Assembly (NCBI GenBank): GCA_964291275.2
Contig: OZ219799.1
Coordinates: 1,736,001 to 1,800,000, forward strand
Source: Bin80 sp964291275
Lineage (GTDB): Bacteria > Bacteroidota > Rhodothermia > Rhodothermales > Bin80
Direction of reading: 5' to 3'
DNA: 64,000 nucleotides
Positions 17,538 through 27,052 of this stretch are shown here, one piece after another (positions within the stretch are counted from its first letter, which is position 1; each line of letters begins with the position of its first letter). Made by a program: the position numbers and the translations under genes. The notes below the pieces were generated by a model. It did no database searches and was not told the origin of the DNA. It saw only the letters and a program-made list of their open reading frames with translations.

Positions 17538-19432
17538 GTGTGCCACGAAGTACACGGAGGTGAGTCAATGACATAGCCGAAATGTACGAACTGTATAAGG
17601 GATGGGGGACGGCCCCCCGCAATCGCCGTGCAGGCGGAGGTTGCAAACCGCCCACAGCTGCTGCACTAAAGAGGTGTGGTGGTGAGCGTGCTGGGAAAAG
17701 GCAGGTGTAGGAACCTGTCAGGTGAGAGTCGTAGAGTCGAACGCAAGTGAATCACGGATGACGAGTCGAAAGTCCTTAGAAGATGGTCAAAACCGGGGTA
17801 TTCTCCTGATCCCGGGACGAGGTTGGCGGGGACCTGCTTACTGGCCAACCGGCCTCCGGCATAAACGTGGCGAGAATGCGACTTGGGCCCTTATACGGAA
17901 CGTGGGAACGTGTCGGAGTGATGAGAAGGGAGCGTGGCAAGCAGGCAGTACCTGTAAGCCATTGAGTACCAAGGCACTCCACACGGGCGGATCACCTCGT
18001 AGTAGTGATGAGACTCCTGTAACGGGAGAGGAGCGAAGGGGGTGAACCATGCAGCAGGACGCGAGGAAGCAACCGAAAGGGAGGACTTCAACGCAAAACG
18101 CAAAGCCGTTTCCAGTGACCAAGCGACAAGTTTGGGAGGCGTGGAAGCGTGTAAAGGCGAACCAAGGCGGGGCGGGGATCGATGCGCAGTCCATCGCAGA
18201 TTTCGAGGCCAAGCTTGCGGATAATCTCTACAAGCTCTGGAATCGAATGGCATCGGGCAGTTATCATCCACAGCCGGTGCGACGGGTAAATATTCCGAAG
18301 TCGGACGGAGGCGTCCGGCCCTTGGGAATCCCAACCGTTGCGGATCGGGTGGCACAGATGGTGGTGAAGCAGGTTTTGGAGCCGGAACTGGAACGAGAGT
18401 TCCATCCCGATTCCTATGGATACCGACCGAACAAATCGGCCCATGACGCACTCCGGCAGACGCGAACGCGATGCTGGAAGCGGGCCTGGGTACTGGACAT
18501 GGATATCAAATCTTATTTTGATACGATAGACCATGCTCTGTTGATGAAAGCGGTCCGGCTACACACGGATCAGAAGTGGGTGCTCTTATATATAGAGCGT
18601 TGGCTGACGGCACCGGTGATTCATCCAGACGGGACGGAAGAGGCTCGGGATGTTGGGACCCCGCAGGGCGGGGTAATCAGTCCGCTGCTGGCCAATCTGT
18701 TTCTGCATTACGCGTTTGATAAATGGATGGAACGGAGGTATTCGCACATTCCATTTGAGCGGTATGCAGACGACATCGTATGCCATTGCACGACAAAGAA
18801 GCAAGCGCGCTACCTCTGGAAGGTGCTGAGGGAACGCTTTAAGGCTTGCAACTTAACCTTGCACCCAGTGAAAACCAAGATTGTATACTGCAAGCAGGCA
18901 TACTTTCGGGGTTCATTTCCAAACACTTCGTTCGATTTTCTGGGGTATACGTTTCGACCGCGGAAGACACGGAGTCGGAGGGGGAGGAATTTTCTTGGGT
19001 TCAATCCGGCGATAAGTCGGAAGGCGATGAAGGCCGTACAAGAGACGATCCATGGTTGGAGGTTGGCTCGAATGAGTCCACACCCGATTACGTACATAGC
19101 GGGCAAGATCAATGCCACGGTACGTGGATGGATTGATTATTACGGTGCGTTCTTTAAATCAGCATTAAGGCGGCCATTGGAAGGCATTGACCGTCACCTA
19201 ACACGGTGGCTAATGCGGAAATATAAACGTTTCCGTGGTCGGTGGCTTCGGGCGTTTACGTGGTTAATAGAGCGTGCTCGTCGGGATTCGGGATTGTTCG
19301 TGCACTGGGAGTTTCTTCATGGTTCACCTTTATTCAATTCCGAACGGCTGCATGGTAGGAGCCGTGTGAGTTGAGAGGCTCACGCACGGTTCTGTGAGGG
19401 CCGGGGGGTGAGATTCCCCCCGGCTACTTGAC
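17538..19432 (+). mobile_element. Complete group II intron with its own reverse transcriptase
   Basis: The ribozyme core is visible: GAACGCAAG at 17739 (domain I, near EBS1), CTCGTAGTAGTGATGAG (domain III-like, about 17997-18013), and after the maturase gene a domain V hairpin at 19358-19393 (AGGAGCCGTGTGAG...CACGCACGGTTC). A domain VI stem follows (CCGGGGGGTGAG / TTCCCCCCGG). I place the 5' end at GTGTG (17538) and the 3' end at ...CTACTTGAC (19432). Both fit the GUGYG...AY rule, but neither is proven because the pre-insertion site is not available. It sits inside the 5' part of the outer intron, just upstream of that intron's reverse-transcriptase gene. Confidence 0.75.
18049..19374 (+). 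CDS. Group II intron reverse transcriptase/maturase
   Basis: A 441-residue reverse transcriptase. The domains run in order: RT0/1 (VNIPKSDGGVRPLGIPTVAD), RT3 (LDMDIKSYFDTIDH), RT4 (GTPQGGVISPLLANLFLHY), RT5 with the catalytic YADD (FERYADDIV), RT7 (FDFLGYTFRPR) and the X/maturase domain (GWIDYYGAFFKSALRR). It matches the group II type whose proteins read ...PELEREFHPDSYGYRP (class D-like). No C-terminal HNH endonuclease is present. It should promote splicing and retrohoming of the intron that encodes it. The stop codon falls within the domain V hairpin. Confidence 0.93.
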   Translation: MQQDARKQPKGRTSTQNAKPFPVTKRQVWEAWKRVKANQGGAGIDAQSIADFEAKLADNLYKLWNRMASGSYHPQPVRRVNIPKSDGGVRPLGIPTVADRVAQMVVKQVLEPELEREFHPDSYGYRPNKSAHDALRQTRTRCWKRAWVLDMDIKSYFDTIDHALLMKAVRLHTDQKWVLLYIERWLTAPVIHPDGTEEARDVGTPQGGVISPLLANLFLHYAFDKWMERRYSHIPFERYADDIVCHCTTKKQARYLWKVLRERFKACNLTLHPVKTKIVYCKQAYFRGSFPNTSFDFLGYTFRPRKTRSRRGRNFLGFNPAISRKAMKAVQETIHGWRLARMSPHPITYIAGKINATVRGWIDYYGAFFKSALRRPLEGIDRHLTRWLMRKYKRFRGRWLRAFTWLIERARRDSGLFVHWEFLHGSPLFNSERLHGRSRVS

Positions 19433-20155
19433 TCTCCATTTTGCCCTGTTGTCGTACGGGGCCGTTTAGAGAAGGCGGAAGAGGCCGAAGACTAAGATGC
19501 ACAAAATGGAGAAGTCAGATGAGGGCATAGTAGCCGTGAGACCTGCGAACAAGGGGCAACCTACGGAGCAGGAGGAGCCAAGGCCCTCACCCGAGGGGAA
19601 GGCGCAAGATTCTACCACACACCATGCGCAGAAATGGGCACGTGTGCACCAGGGGATTGCGCGTCTACGGGAATTCGTTCAACGGAACCCAAAGGAGAAG
19701 CTTACCACGTTACTGCACCATATCAGCGAGGATTCACTGAGGGCGGCGTTTTTCGCATTAAAGCGGGATGCATCACCGGGGGTGGATCAGGTGACATGGG
19801 AGGCGTACGAAGCGGAAGTAGATCAGCGCATCGCGGATCTATGCACGCGCGTACACCGTGGATCGTTTCGAGCAACCCCAAGTCGGCGGGTAAATATACC
19901 CAAGCCAGACGGGGGGACACGACCGCTCGGGATTGCAGCCCTGGAAGACAAGATCGTCCAGACTGCAATTGTAAAGTGTATCCTGGAGCCCATTTATGAG
20001 CATGAGTTCTGCGGGTTCAGCTATGGATTCAGGCCGGGCCGCAGTGCCCATAATGCACTGGATGCCTTAGCGTATGTAATCGAACGCCGGAATGTGAACT
20101 ATGTGGTGGATGCGGATATTCGCAAGTTCCTTGATATGGTAGATCAGCAATGGCT

Positions 20156-21018
20156 GTGCGCCGTGGAAAGGCGCTTTCCTGTGGCGGGTGCGAATCCCGC
20201 CCAACACCTGTCGCTCCGGTTGGTAGCGGCCTTAGCGTATTATGGAGGTAACGAAATGATATGAAGCACTGAGGTTTAACGGGCTACGCGAGTAGCTTAG
20301 CGACCATGCGGGCCGGAACGTGCAGTAAACGTCGAGCAGGCCTCGAAACGATCAATGTGAGTGTCGACCTTCCGGTCATATGGGGAAGACTGGCACGTTT
20401 TGGGAAGCGAGCGACAAGCGCACCAGAACGGCTCACCGGGGTACTGGCGCTGGCACGCATGGAAGATCAGGGAAGTAGCAACACGGGAAGCCCTGTCGGT
20501 GCTGAGGCACACGGCAACCGGAACTCCGTAAGGAGCAGGCCGGTCCGTCAGGGTGGCGGAGTGGTCCGTAGTACCGTAGACGCGGGGTAACGCCTGTTGA
20601 GGAAAGGGACCGCAGGGTTGGAGGGCAGATAATAAGGACAAAGGGCATCGGAAAATGGCAACGCCTAATATCTGGGAAAATGTCAGTGCGTCCGGCATCT
20701 GCACATGCATAAGTGAAGGGATCGTCAAGGCGACGGTGCTGGCGGGGCGTAGCGAGGCCCGTCCGCATGTCATGCGAAGTTGGTCTGTCCGCAGGCAATG
20801 TGCCATTGTCTGCATAACAGGCAGGACTGTACTGAGGCATGGTAATCCGAGTACGAGCCGCATGATCCACCTGGAGAGCCGGGTGCGGGAAACCCGCACG
20901 CCCGGTTCGGAGAGCAGGGGGCCGGAGACGACTTACGGGAGCCTGACTGAGGGCCAAAGCGAAAGCGATGGAATTGCCACAGGACCCTAAGAGCACCGCG
21001 CCGGCCCCTTGACTCTAC
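20156..21018 (+). mobile_element. ORF-less group II intron inside the outer intron's reverse-transcriptase gene
   Basis: An 863-nt insertion that starts GTGCG and ends CTCTAC. Its exact removal joins CAATGGCT to GATGCGC and restores the reverse-transcriptase frame (QQWL-MRFL). The 5' end folds as expected (GTGCGCCGTGGAAAGGCGC; GGCGGGTGCGAATCCCGCC). Near the 3' end is a strong domain V hairpin (about 20876-20912: GAGAGCCGGGTGCGGG / CCCGCACGCCCGGTTC). It encodes no reverse transcriptase, so mobility would depend on another intron's enzyme, perhaps one of the two encoded here. Confidence 0.85.
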
Positions 21019-21430
21019 GATGCGCTTTCTGCGCCACCGTATTGCAGACGAGCGGTTATTACGCATCATCATAAAGTTCTTAAAGGCGGGAATAATGGAG
21101 GATGGAGAGTGGCAAGCAAGTGAGCAAGGTACGCCACAAGGCGCTGTGATCTCTCCAATACTTGCAAACATCTATCTCCATTATGTGCTGGACATATGGT
21201 TTCAACACCAGCGCAGATTACAAAAGATCGGCGGCGAGTCGTACATCATCCGATATGCGGATGATTTTGTGGTGTGTTTTGAGAACAAGGCGGCGGCGGA
21301 GAGATTTCTACAAGCATTGCGGACCCGATTGAAGAAATTTGGATTGAGTTTGCACCCGGAGAAAACGCGACTGATTGAATTTGGTCGTGAGGCAGAAGAG
21401 GCTCGTAGAAGTCGCGGAGAGGGCAAGCCC

Positions 21431-23989
21431 TGCCCATTACCCAACTTTTTGACTTGACATTCTGAACAGTGCCCCATATATTGGTGGCATGTTCACGCAG
21501 AGTCAGGTTTTGCGCACCTTGAGTGCTCCGGAATCGCAGTCGCGTCTCACCGCGGTGTTGGGCGATGCCGCGTTGTCCACGCGCGCGGCGATAGCAAGGC
21601 GCGTGTGTGAACTTTTCACATTCGTTGATGCCTGCGGTCGGTTGCAGGTGTCCACTTGCGCCCGTGCGTTGTCAAAGCTGGCCGACCGTGGGCGGATAGC
21701 ATTGCCTGCGCCGACGAACAATTACGCGGCGGGGGCGGGTCCCCGCCTGCTGGCCGAACCGGTGCCTGCCCCGGAACGTTTGCCTGAGGTTGTTAACGAG
21801 GTGGAGGGTCTTACGCTGGTTAAGGTGACCGACACCGATCAGCGTGAGATTTGGAACACGCTGTTGCATCATGAGCATCCGCGTGGAGTGACGACATTTT
21901 GCGGTGCCCAGGTACGGTATCTGATTGACAGTGCACACGGTTATGTGGGTGCGGTCGGTTTTTCGGCGGCCGCCCTGCGACTGGCGGCCCGGGAGCAGTG
22001 GATGGCCTGGTCGGACGCACAGCGACAGGCCCATCTGCACCGTGTGGTGTGTCTGAGCCGATTCCTGATGCGGGAGCGATGCCAGCATCTGGCCAGCTAC
22101 GTGCTCAGTCGCCTGCTCAGGCGACTGGCTGAGGACTATCAGCAGCATTACGGCTACCGGGTGTGGATCGTTGAAACCTATGTGGATCCCGAATGGTCGG
22201 GTTCCTGCTTCAAGGCCACCAATTTTCAGTACATTGGACAAACCGCTGGCGGCCTCCGCCATGACACTCCGGAGCCGCCGAAGGCGTTGTATGTATACGA
22301 ACTTCATCGCAGGTGGCGTCAGCAACTGGGGGTGCCTGCGGTGGAATTACGTCCGGTCAGACAACCTGGTGAGATGTTGGATAGCGAACAGTGGGCCGAT
22401 GCCGAGTTTGGGGATGCGCCGCTGGGCAACGCGCTGCGCTCGGCGCGGCTGGTCAAGAGTGCGTCTCTGCTCGCCGATACCATCGGCGCGGCGATTACCG
22501 GGAACACGGGCTATGATCGGGCGGCGGTCAAGGGGCATTATCGCCTGCTGGCGAGCGATCCGGCGTCTGAGGTGACGCCGGAGAACGTGTTGGCCCCGCA
22601 TCGGGCGCGTACCATAGAGCGTATGCGCAGCCAAAAGGTGGTCTTATGCATCCAGGATGGCAGTCGGCTCAATTACGGGTCGCGTCTGGCCTGCGAGGAC
22701 TTGGAAGTCATTGGTCAGAATCAGACCACGACCAAATCGCGGGGACTGCATATTCATACCACGCTGGCGACCACCACCGATGGTCTGCCACTGGGCGTGT
22801 TGCGGTGCAGTTACAAAGATCCGACCGATGGACCGTTGAAGCCAAAGGCGCAGCGGTGGCTGGATGGTTATGCGGATATTTGTGAAGCCGCGCAGGAGCT
22901 ATCGCGCAAGATCAAGGTCCTCTGCGTGATGGATCGGGAGGGCGACAGTTTTGCGCTCTTTGATGCGCAGCGGCAGCACAAGCGGGTTGATCTGCTGGTG
23001 CGGGCATCTAAGAATCGGCGTCTGGCAAAAGGCAAAAAGCTGTTTGAGACGATGTCCGGTGGCAAAGCTGCCAAGACGATCAGGATTGAGATTCATCGCC
23101 GGTCCGTGCGGTCGAAGACGGCCGGACGCGCCTATCGCGTCGCCGATGCCGAAGTACGCTATGGCCCGGTTACGCTGCCCGCGACTCCACTGGTTGCGGA
23201 TGCGGATCCGGTGACGCTCACCGGGGTGCATATCAAAGAAGTCTCGCCGCCTGCGGGTGAAAAGGCGATTGAATGGTATCTGCTGACCAGTCTTGCGGTG
23301 CCCTCGGCCCGGGCTGCGGAGCGGGTGCTGGGGTATTATCTGAAACGTTGGCGGATTGAGGACTTTTTCCGGGTGCTCAAGAGTGGCTGCAAAGTGGAAC
23401 ATATGCAGCTGCGGAGCGCCTTAAGACTGGAACGGGCATTGGCGATCTACTGTGTGATTGCCTGGCGTCTCATGGTGCTGACGCTGTTGGGGCGAACCAT
23501 GCCGGAGCTGGATCCGTCGGTATTCTTCACAGAACTGGAACTTGGATTCTTGACCGGCTACGCCAAGCGGGTACGACTGCCGGAACCCAAGATGCTGCGG
23601 GACGCCATGTTGCTGGTGGGGGTGTTGGGCGGCTATCAAAACCGGAATCGTGCCCCACCGCCGGGCCATCAGGTCATGTGGAGGGGAATCGAACGACTCG
23701 CTATGGCCTTGGTGGGCTATCAGATGCACATTGAGGAGACCCAGGCCCGCTGCTGCTGCTGTGCAGATTCGTGATACCCTCACGAAACGGGAGACTCTTA
23801 CCCCAATGCTATGGCCCGGACGTACCGGTACCGTGAACCCAAGCGTGAAAACGCTCCGTCACCCTATGCTGCGGACCATCAAGGCGTGCGCTGTAAAGAG
23901 GCGCTCCGACCAGACAATCACGGCGGTAGAAAAAACGCTCACGGATCTCCCACAATAGTTAGACTACACCATTACTTGGGTAATGGGCA
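21431..23989 (+). mobile_element. DruA-fused IS4/Tn5-like insertion sequence, copy 1 of 4
   Basis: A 2559-bp IS with terminal inverted repeats TGCCCATTACCCAA (left end 21431; reverse complement at 23976-23989). A 10-bp direct repeat GGGCAAGCCC flanks it (21421-21430 and 23990-23999). The single large gene is at 21489-23774, leaving 58 bp of left and 215 bp of right non-coding end. It sits in the outer intron's reverse-transcriptase gene, and removing it with one target copy restores the frame (EGKPKTFDF). Copies at 33898, 40516 and 46700 are nearly identical. Confidence 0.92.
21489..23774 (+). CDS. Transposase: DUF4338 (DruA-like) domain fused to IS4/Tn5-type DDE enzyme, copy 1
   Basis: 761 residues. 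Residues about 95-275 match DUF4338, the domain of Druantia protein DruA: YLIDSAHGYVGAVGFSAAAL, CLSRFLMRER, LASYVLSRLLRRLAEDY and YGYRVWIVETYVDP. Residues about 300-745 form a Tn5-like DDE transposase. The first Asp is in VLCIQDGSRLNYG, the second in VMDREGDSFALFD. The YREK signature Y-x2-R-x3-E-x6-K is YLKRWRIEDFFRVLK. The protein should cut and paste the element. What the DUF4338 part does here is unknown; a DNA-binding role is a guess. All catalytic residues are present. Confidence 0.9.
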   Translation: MFTQSQVLRTLSAPESQSRLTAVLGDAALSTRAAIARRVCELFTFVDACGRLQVSTCARALSKLADRGRIALPAPTNNYAAGAGPRLLAEPVPAPERLPEVVNEVEGLTLVKVTDTDQREIWNTLLHHEHPRGVTTFCGAQVRYLIDSAHGYVGAVGFSAAALRLAAREQWMAWSDAQRQAHLHRVVCLSRFLMRERCQHLASYVLSRLLRRLAEDYQQHYGYRVWIVETYVDPEWSGSCFKATNFQYIGQTAGGLRHDTPEPPKALYVYELHRRWRQQLGVPAVELRPVRQPGEMLDSEQWADAEFGDAPLGNALRSARLVKSASLLADTIGAAITGNTGYDRAAVKGHYRLLASDPASEVTPENVLAPHRARTIERMRSQKVVLCIQDGSRLNYGSRLACEDLEVIGQNQTTTKSRGLHIHTTLATTTDGLPLGVLRCSYKDPTDGPLKPKAQRWLDGYADICEAAQELSRKIKVLCVMDREGDSFALFDAQRQHKRVDLLVRASKNRRLAKGKKLFETMSGGKAAKTIRIEIHRRSVRSKTAGRAYRVADAEVRYGPVTLPATPLVADADPVTLTGVHIKEVSPPAGEKAIEWYLLTSLAVPSARAAERVLGYYLKRWRIEDFFRVLKSGCKVEHMQLRSALRLERALAIYCVIAWRLMVLTLLGRTMPELDPSVFFTELELGFLTGYAKRVRLPEPKMLRDAMLLVGVLGGYQNRNRAPPPGHQVMWRGIERLAMALVGYQMHIEETQARCCCCADS

Positions 23990-24585
23990 GGGCAAGCCCA
24001 AGACCTTTGACTTCCTGGGATTTACGCATTATTGCCGTAAAACCCGCGGGGGGACATTTGGACTGGGCCGCAAGCCAATAGCAAAGCGCATGGTGCGCTT
24101 CATAAAACGAATCCGTACCGAACTATGGCGTAGGATGCACCAAAGTGTGCATGAGACGGGCAAATGGCTCGGCCAAGTACTCAATGGTTGGCTAAATTAC
24201 TATGCCGTCCCATGGAGTTATTGGTACTTACGGAGGTGTTTTAAGTCTTTGAAATGGATCTGGTTGCGAGTGCTGCGGAGACGATCCCAAAAGGATCGGA
24301 CGACCTGGGAGCAATTGGAGCGCCTAACAGAGCGCTACTGGCCGAAGCTGAAAATACGCCATGACTGGCCGGCGAGACGATTTTCCGTCACGCACGCGAG
24401 AGTAACCCAAGGGAGGAGCCGGATGCGTTAGCGCGCCCGTCCGGATCTGTGCGGGGGGCCCGAGGAAACTCGGGTCCCTACCGCGATCACCTATTCAGAT
24501 CGATGTTGCCCACCTTGGGTGGATTTTTTTTGGAGCATTTTTCATGTTTGGTTTCGGGTTCGAATGAATGTATTTTTTTCTTGTT

Positions 24586-25365
24586 TCATGGCATGGATTT
24601 TTCGGGGTTTGTGAATTGTTTTCTCATGGAGTCGCCTTCGAGTTCAATTCGATAGGCGGGTTGAATGAGTCGGTCGAGAATGGCATCGGCAATGGTGGGA
24701 TTCGCCATAGACTGGTGCCAGTGTTCGACGGGTAATTGACTGGTTGCAATGGTTGAGCGTTTCTGGATTCGGTCATCGAGTATCTGGAAGATATCTTCTT
24801 GTTGCGTTTGGGTCAGGGCAGTAAGTCCCCAATCGTCAAGCACGAGGACATCCAGTTTTTTCAGGGCATTCAAGATTTTCAGATACCGACCATCGGCCCG
24901 GGCAAGGGTTAATTCTTCCAGGAGTCGTGGTAAGCGATGATAGCGGGCGGTAAAGCCTTCCAGACAGGCTTTGTGGGCCAGCGCACAGGCCAGGTAGCTT
25001 TTGCCAGTCCCGGTGGGGCCGGTCAGGATTACATTCAGATGACGGCGGATCCAGTCACAGCTGGCCAATTGTAACATTTGTTGCTGGTTGAGTCCCCGTG
25101 CAGTCCGATAATCAATTTCTTCCATGCAGGCGATCTGATGCAGTTTGGCCCGACGCAGCCGCATGTTCAGGGCCCTGTTTTCTCGGTCGCTGGTTTCACA
25201 ATCCAACAGGAGTGCCAGACGATCGAGAAAGGACAAGCGGTTGATATCGGGCTGGGTCAACTGGTCGCGCAAGGCGCGGGCCATCCCATGAAAGCGGAGT
25301 TTTTCGAGTTGATCAAGCGTTGAATGATGAAGCATCGGTAGATTCATTTTTGGGTTTGTTGGCAT
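24586..25365 (-). CDS. istB: IS21 helper ATPase IstB
   Basis: A 259-residue AAA+ helper. I choose the ATG at 25365 (MPTNPKMNLPMLHHS); an open frame extends further upstream but lies in istA. Walker A is GPTGTGKSYLA and Walker B is LDVLVLDDWG. The N-terminal helix DQLEKLRFHGMARALRDQL is the usual IstB DNA-contact helix. It assembles on target DNA and stimulates the IstA transposase. It overlaps the 3' end of istA by about 50 bp. No frame damage is seen. Confidence 0.93.
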   Translation of the reverse strand: MPTNPKMNLPMLHHSTLDQLEKLRFHGMARALRDQLTQPDINRLSFLDRLALLLDCETSDRENRALNMRLRRAKLHQIACMEEIDYRTARGLNQQQMLQLASCDWIRRHLNVILTGPTGTGKSYLACALAHKACLEGFTARYHRLPRLLEELTLARADGRYLKILNALKKLDVLVLDDWGLTALTQTQQEDIFQILDDRIQKRSTIATSQLPVEHWHQSMANPTIADAILDRLIQPAYRIELEGDSMRKQFTNPEKSMP

Positions 25366-26887
25366 AATAGTCTCCGCCCCGAAGATTTTTATGCAGGATG
25401 GTTGGGGGATCAGGGACGGTCTCCTGCAGCAAATCCCGTCCTTTTTGAAGGATGGAGGCAATGGACGGATAATTGAACGCACGCGGCCCCAGCAACGCTG
25501 CGAGGCGACATGCGGACTCCAGGCGCTCGGGACCATATCGGTCCTTGAGGCCCAAGATGCCCATGACTGCGCGGAAGTTCTGCTCTTGGTGTGATCGGCG
25601 ATCCAGAACGGCCTCGGTCAAGCGCTCGGTCTCTGGACCCACGGATCGGGCACGCACCAACAAATGTTCGCGGTCCCGATAACGACGATGTTTTTCCGGC
25701 ATGTGATTGCGGTGAGTACTAAAGCATCCTTTGGTACGAATTCGTTGATGGATCGCCACCAATTTGTTCTTGTAATAGCATTTGACCAGGGTTTCACCGA
25801 TGCATACGTCCAGTTTCTTGCGACGAAGGCGGTGGGGAACACTGTAATAGGCGAAATCGGCTTGAATATGGTAATCCACATTCACGATCAGCTTCTTCCA
25901 TTGTCGGAACTCGTACCGCGTATCTGGAAGCGGGCGCATGGCAGGCCGGTCCAGTTCCTCAAATTGACCGCGACGCGTACCTTGTTTCTTCTGAAAGGGA
26001 ATCTCGTTCAGCTGCTTCAGTAGGGGAGCGATGGCTTGATTGAGTTCCTCAATACTGAAGAATTGACGGGTACGGATACACGTCAAGATTCGCGTCGTTA
26101 CAAATTTCACTCCAAGCTCGACTAGGCTCTTATCCTGCGGTTTCTCCACGCGGGCAGGTGAGATTTTCGTGTTATAGTGACGTGCAAAATCCAGGTAAGT
26201 GGGTTGAATCTTTTGATTCCTACGATTCGCACGCACGACCGCCGCTTTCAAATTATCACAGACCACGACTGCGGGGACGGCCCCAAAGAACGCCATCGCC
26301 CGGACATGCGCCCCAATCCAACTACGAATCGTTTGATCCGGCGTCGCCTCCACATACGTATAGTTGGAACAGCCCAGCGTCGCAACAAAGATCTGCGCCT
26401 GGGTCACTTCGCCCGTGTCTGGATCAATGATCGCGACCGTCGTGCCTGCATAGTCTACAAAAAGCTTGTCGCAGGCTTTGTGATGAAGCCGCATGGTCAC
26501 CTCCAGGAGACCACTCCATTCATGGTAAAGAACACAAAAATGCCCGTAGCTGTACCCCTCCGGATGAACTTGGCGGTAGGAATGCCAGATCCGCTCCAGG
26601 GTCATCCCCTTCCGGGATAACTGCCTGTTAAGCTCCGTCCAGTCCGGCTGGGGACGATCGGAAGAAACCTGATCGCGCGGGAACAACAAGGCCTCAAGGG
26701 TCTCATCGGTGTACGCCTCCGGAAGAGGCCAAGACACGCCCGCGGCCTCGGCGCGACGAAGATAATTACGCACCGTCCCCGGGGAGATCTGCAGGTAGCC
26801 CGCGATTTGACGCTTACTGCGGCGCTCATCGTAGTAGTAGCGCAGCACGTCTCGTATGGTCTTCATAGAAATTCGTTGTTGTGGCAT
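25313..26887 (-). CDS. istA: IS21 transposase IstA
   Basis: A 524-residue transposase with an N-terminal helix-turn-helix (SKRQIAGYLQISPGTVRNYL). The DDE integrase core has KLFVDYAGTTV (first Asp), VVCDNLKAAV (second Asp) and a glutamate in KSLVELGVKF. A C-terminal beta-barrel-like region follows. It cuts and joins the ends marked by the 20-bp inverted repeats. The frame is intact, so this IS21 copy may be active. Confidence 0.93.
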   Translation of the reverse strand: MPQQRISMKTIRDVLRYYYDERRSKRQIAGYLQISPGTVRNYLRRAEAAGVSWPLPEAYTDETLEALLFPRDQVSSDRPQPDWTELNRQLSRKGMTLERIWHSYRQVHPEGYSYGHFCVLYHEWSGLLEVTMRLHHKACDKLFVDYAGTTVAIIDPDTGEVTQAQIFVATLGCSNYTYVEATPDQTIRSWIGAHVRAMAFFGAVPAVVVCDNLKAAVVRANRRNQKIQPTYLDFARHYNTKISPARVEKPQDKSLVELGVKFVTTRILTCIRTRQFFSIEELNQAIAPLLKQLNEIPFQKKQGTRRGQFEELDRPAMRPLPDTRYEFRQWKKLIVNVDYHIQADFAYYSVPHRLRRKKLDVCIGETLVKCYYKNKLVAIHQRIRTKGCFSTHRNHMPEKHRRYRDREHLLVRARSVGPETERLTEAVLDRRSHQEQNFRAVMGILGLKDRYGPERLESACRLAALLGPRAFNYPSIASILQKGRDLLQETVPDPPTILHKNLRGGDYYANKPKNESTDASSFNA

Positions 26888-27052
26888 GAGTTGCTCTGAT
26901 TGGTTCAGGGCCGCTAATGCCTTGTAATTCTTCCTGCTCCAACAACAAATCCTGTCTCGAAATTCAGATCAAAATTGCACCGAAAATCAATTGGATTTTA
27001 TCCACCCAAGGTGGGCAACATCAATCTGAATACCCGGGCAACATCAATCTGA

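Larger units (their letters stand above)
19497..24431 (+). pseudogene. Reverse transcriptase/maturase of the outer group II intron, interrupted
   Basis: Three pieces make one reverse transcriptase. 19497-20155 gives the N-terminus with RT1-RT3 (ALEDKIVQTAIVKCILEPIY, FSYGFRPGRSAHNALDAL, DADIRKFLDMVDQQWL). 21019-21430 continues in frame with MRFLRHRIADERLL, GTPQGAVISPILANIYLHY and the YADD box. 24000-24431 continues with KTFDFLGFTHYC and the maturase domain. Removing the intron at 20156-21018 and the IS at 21431-23989 with one target copy restores a single frame of normal length. The IS inactivates it; the inner intron might still be spliced out. Confidence 0.9.
17241..24487 (+). mobile_element. 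Outer group II intron, interrupted by two other introns and an IS
   Basis: It starts GTGCGCC at 17241, matching the GUGYG 5' consensus, followed by domain I-like pairing (GCCAGGCTAACTGGC, then GCGGGTGCAAGTCCTGC). Its reverse-transcriptase gene begins at 19497 and ends at 24431. The end of that gene is followed by a domain V hairpin (GAGCCGGATGCG...GTCCGGATCTG, about 24416-24455) and a domain VI hairpin (CCCGAGGAAACTCGGG), ending ...CTACCGCGAT at 24487. Inside it lie a complete intron (17538-19432), an ORF-less intron (20156-21018) and an IS (21431-23989). Only about 360 nt of its own sequence precede the reverse transcriptase, less than usual, so part of domains I-III may be missing. The 5' boundary and nesting are inference. 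Confidence 0.7.
24492..27032 (-). mobile_element. IS21-family insertion sequence
   Basis: It has a perfect 20-bp inverted repeat TGTTGCCCACCTTGGGTGGA (24503-24522 and 27001-27020). This extends outward with one mismatch through TATTCAGATCGA on the left and TCAATCTGAATA on the right. The right side holds a second GGGCAACATCAATCTGAATA (27036-27055), a multiple end repeat as is common in IS21. The istA and istB genes overlap, the family's standard layout. It begins 4 bp after the outer group II intron ends. Confidence 0.92.

Noticed and set aside
19634..20051. Several open frames over the outer intron reverse transcriptase
   Set aside because: Shadows of the reverse-transcriptase frame, which has clear motifs.
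23811..23989. 50-60 residue frames in the right non-coding end of each DruA-type IS
   Set aside because: Identical in all copies because the IS copies are nearly identical; no ribosome site and no family likeness, so more likely IS end DNA.
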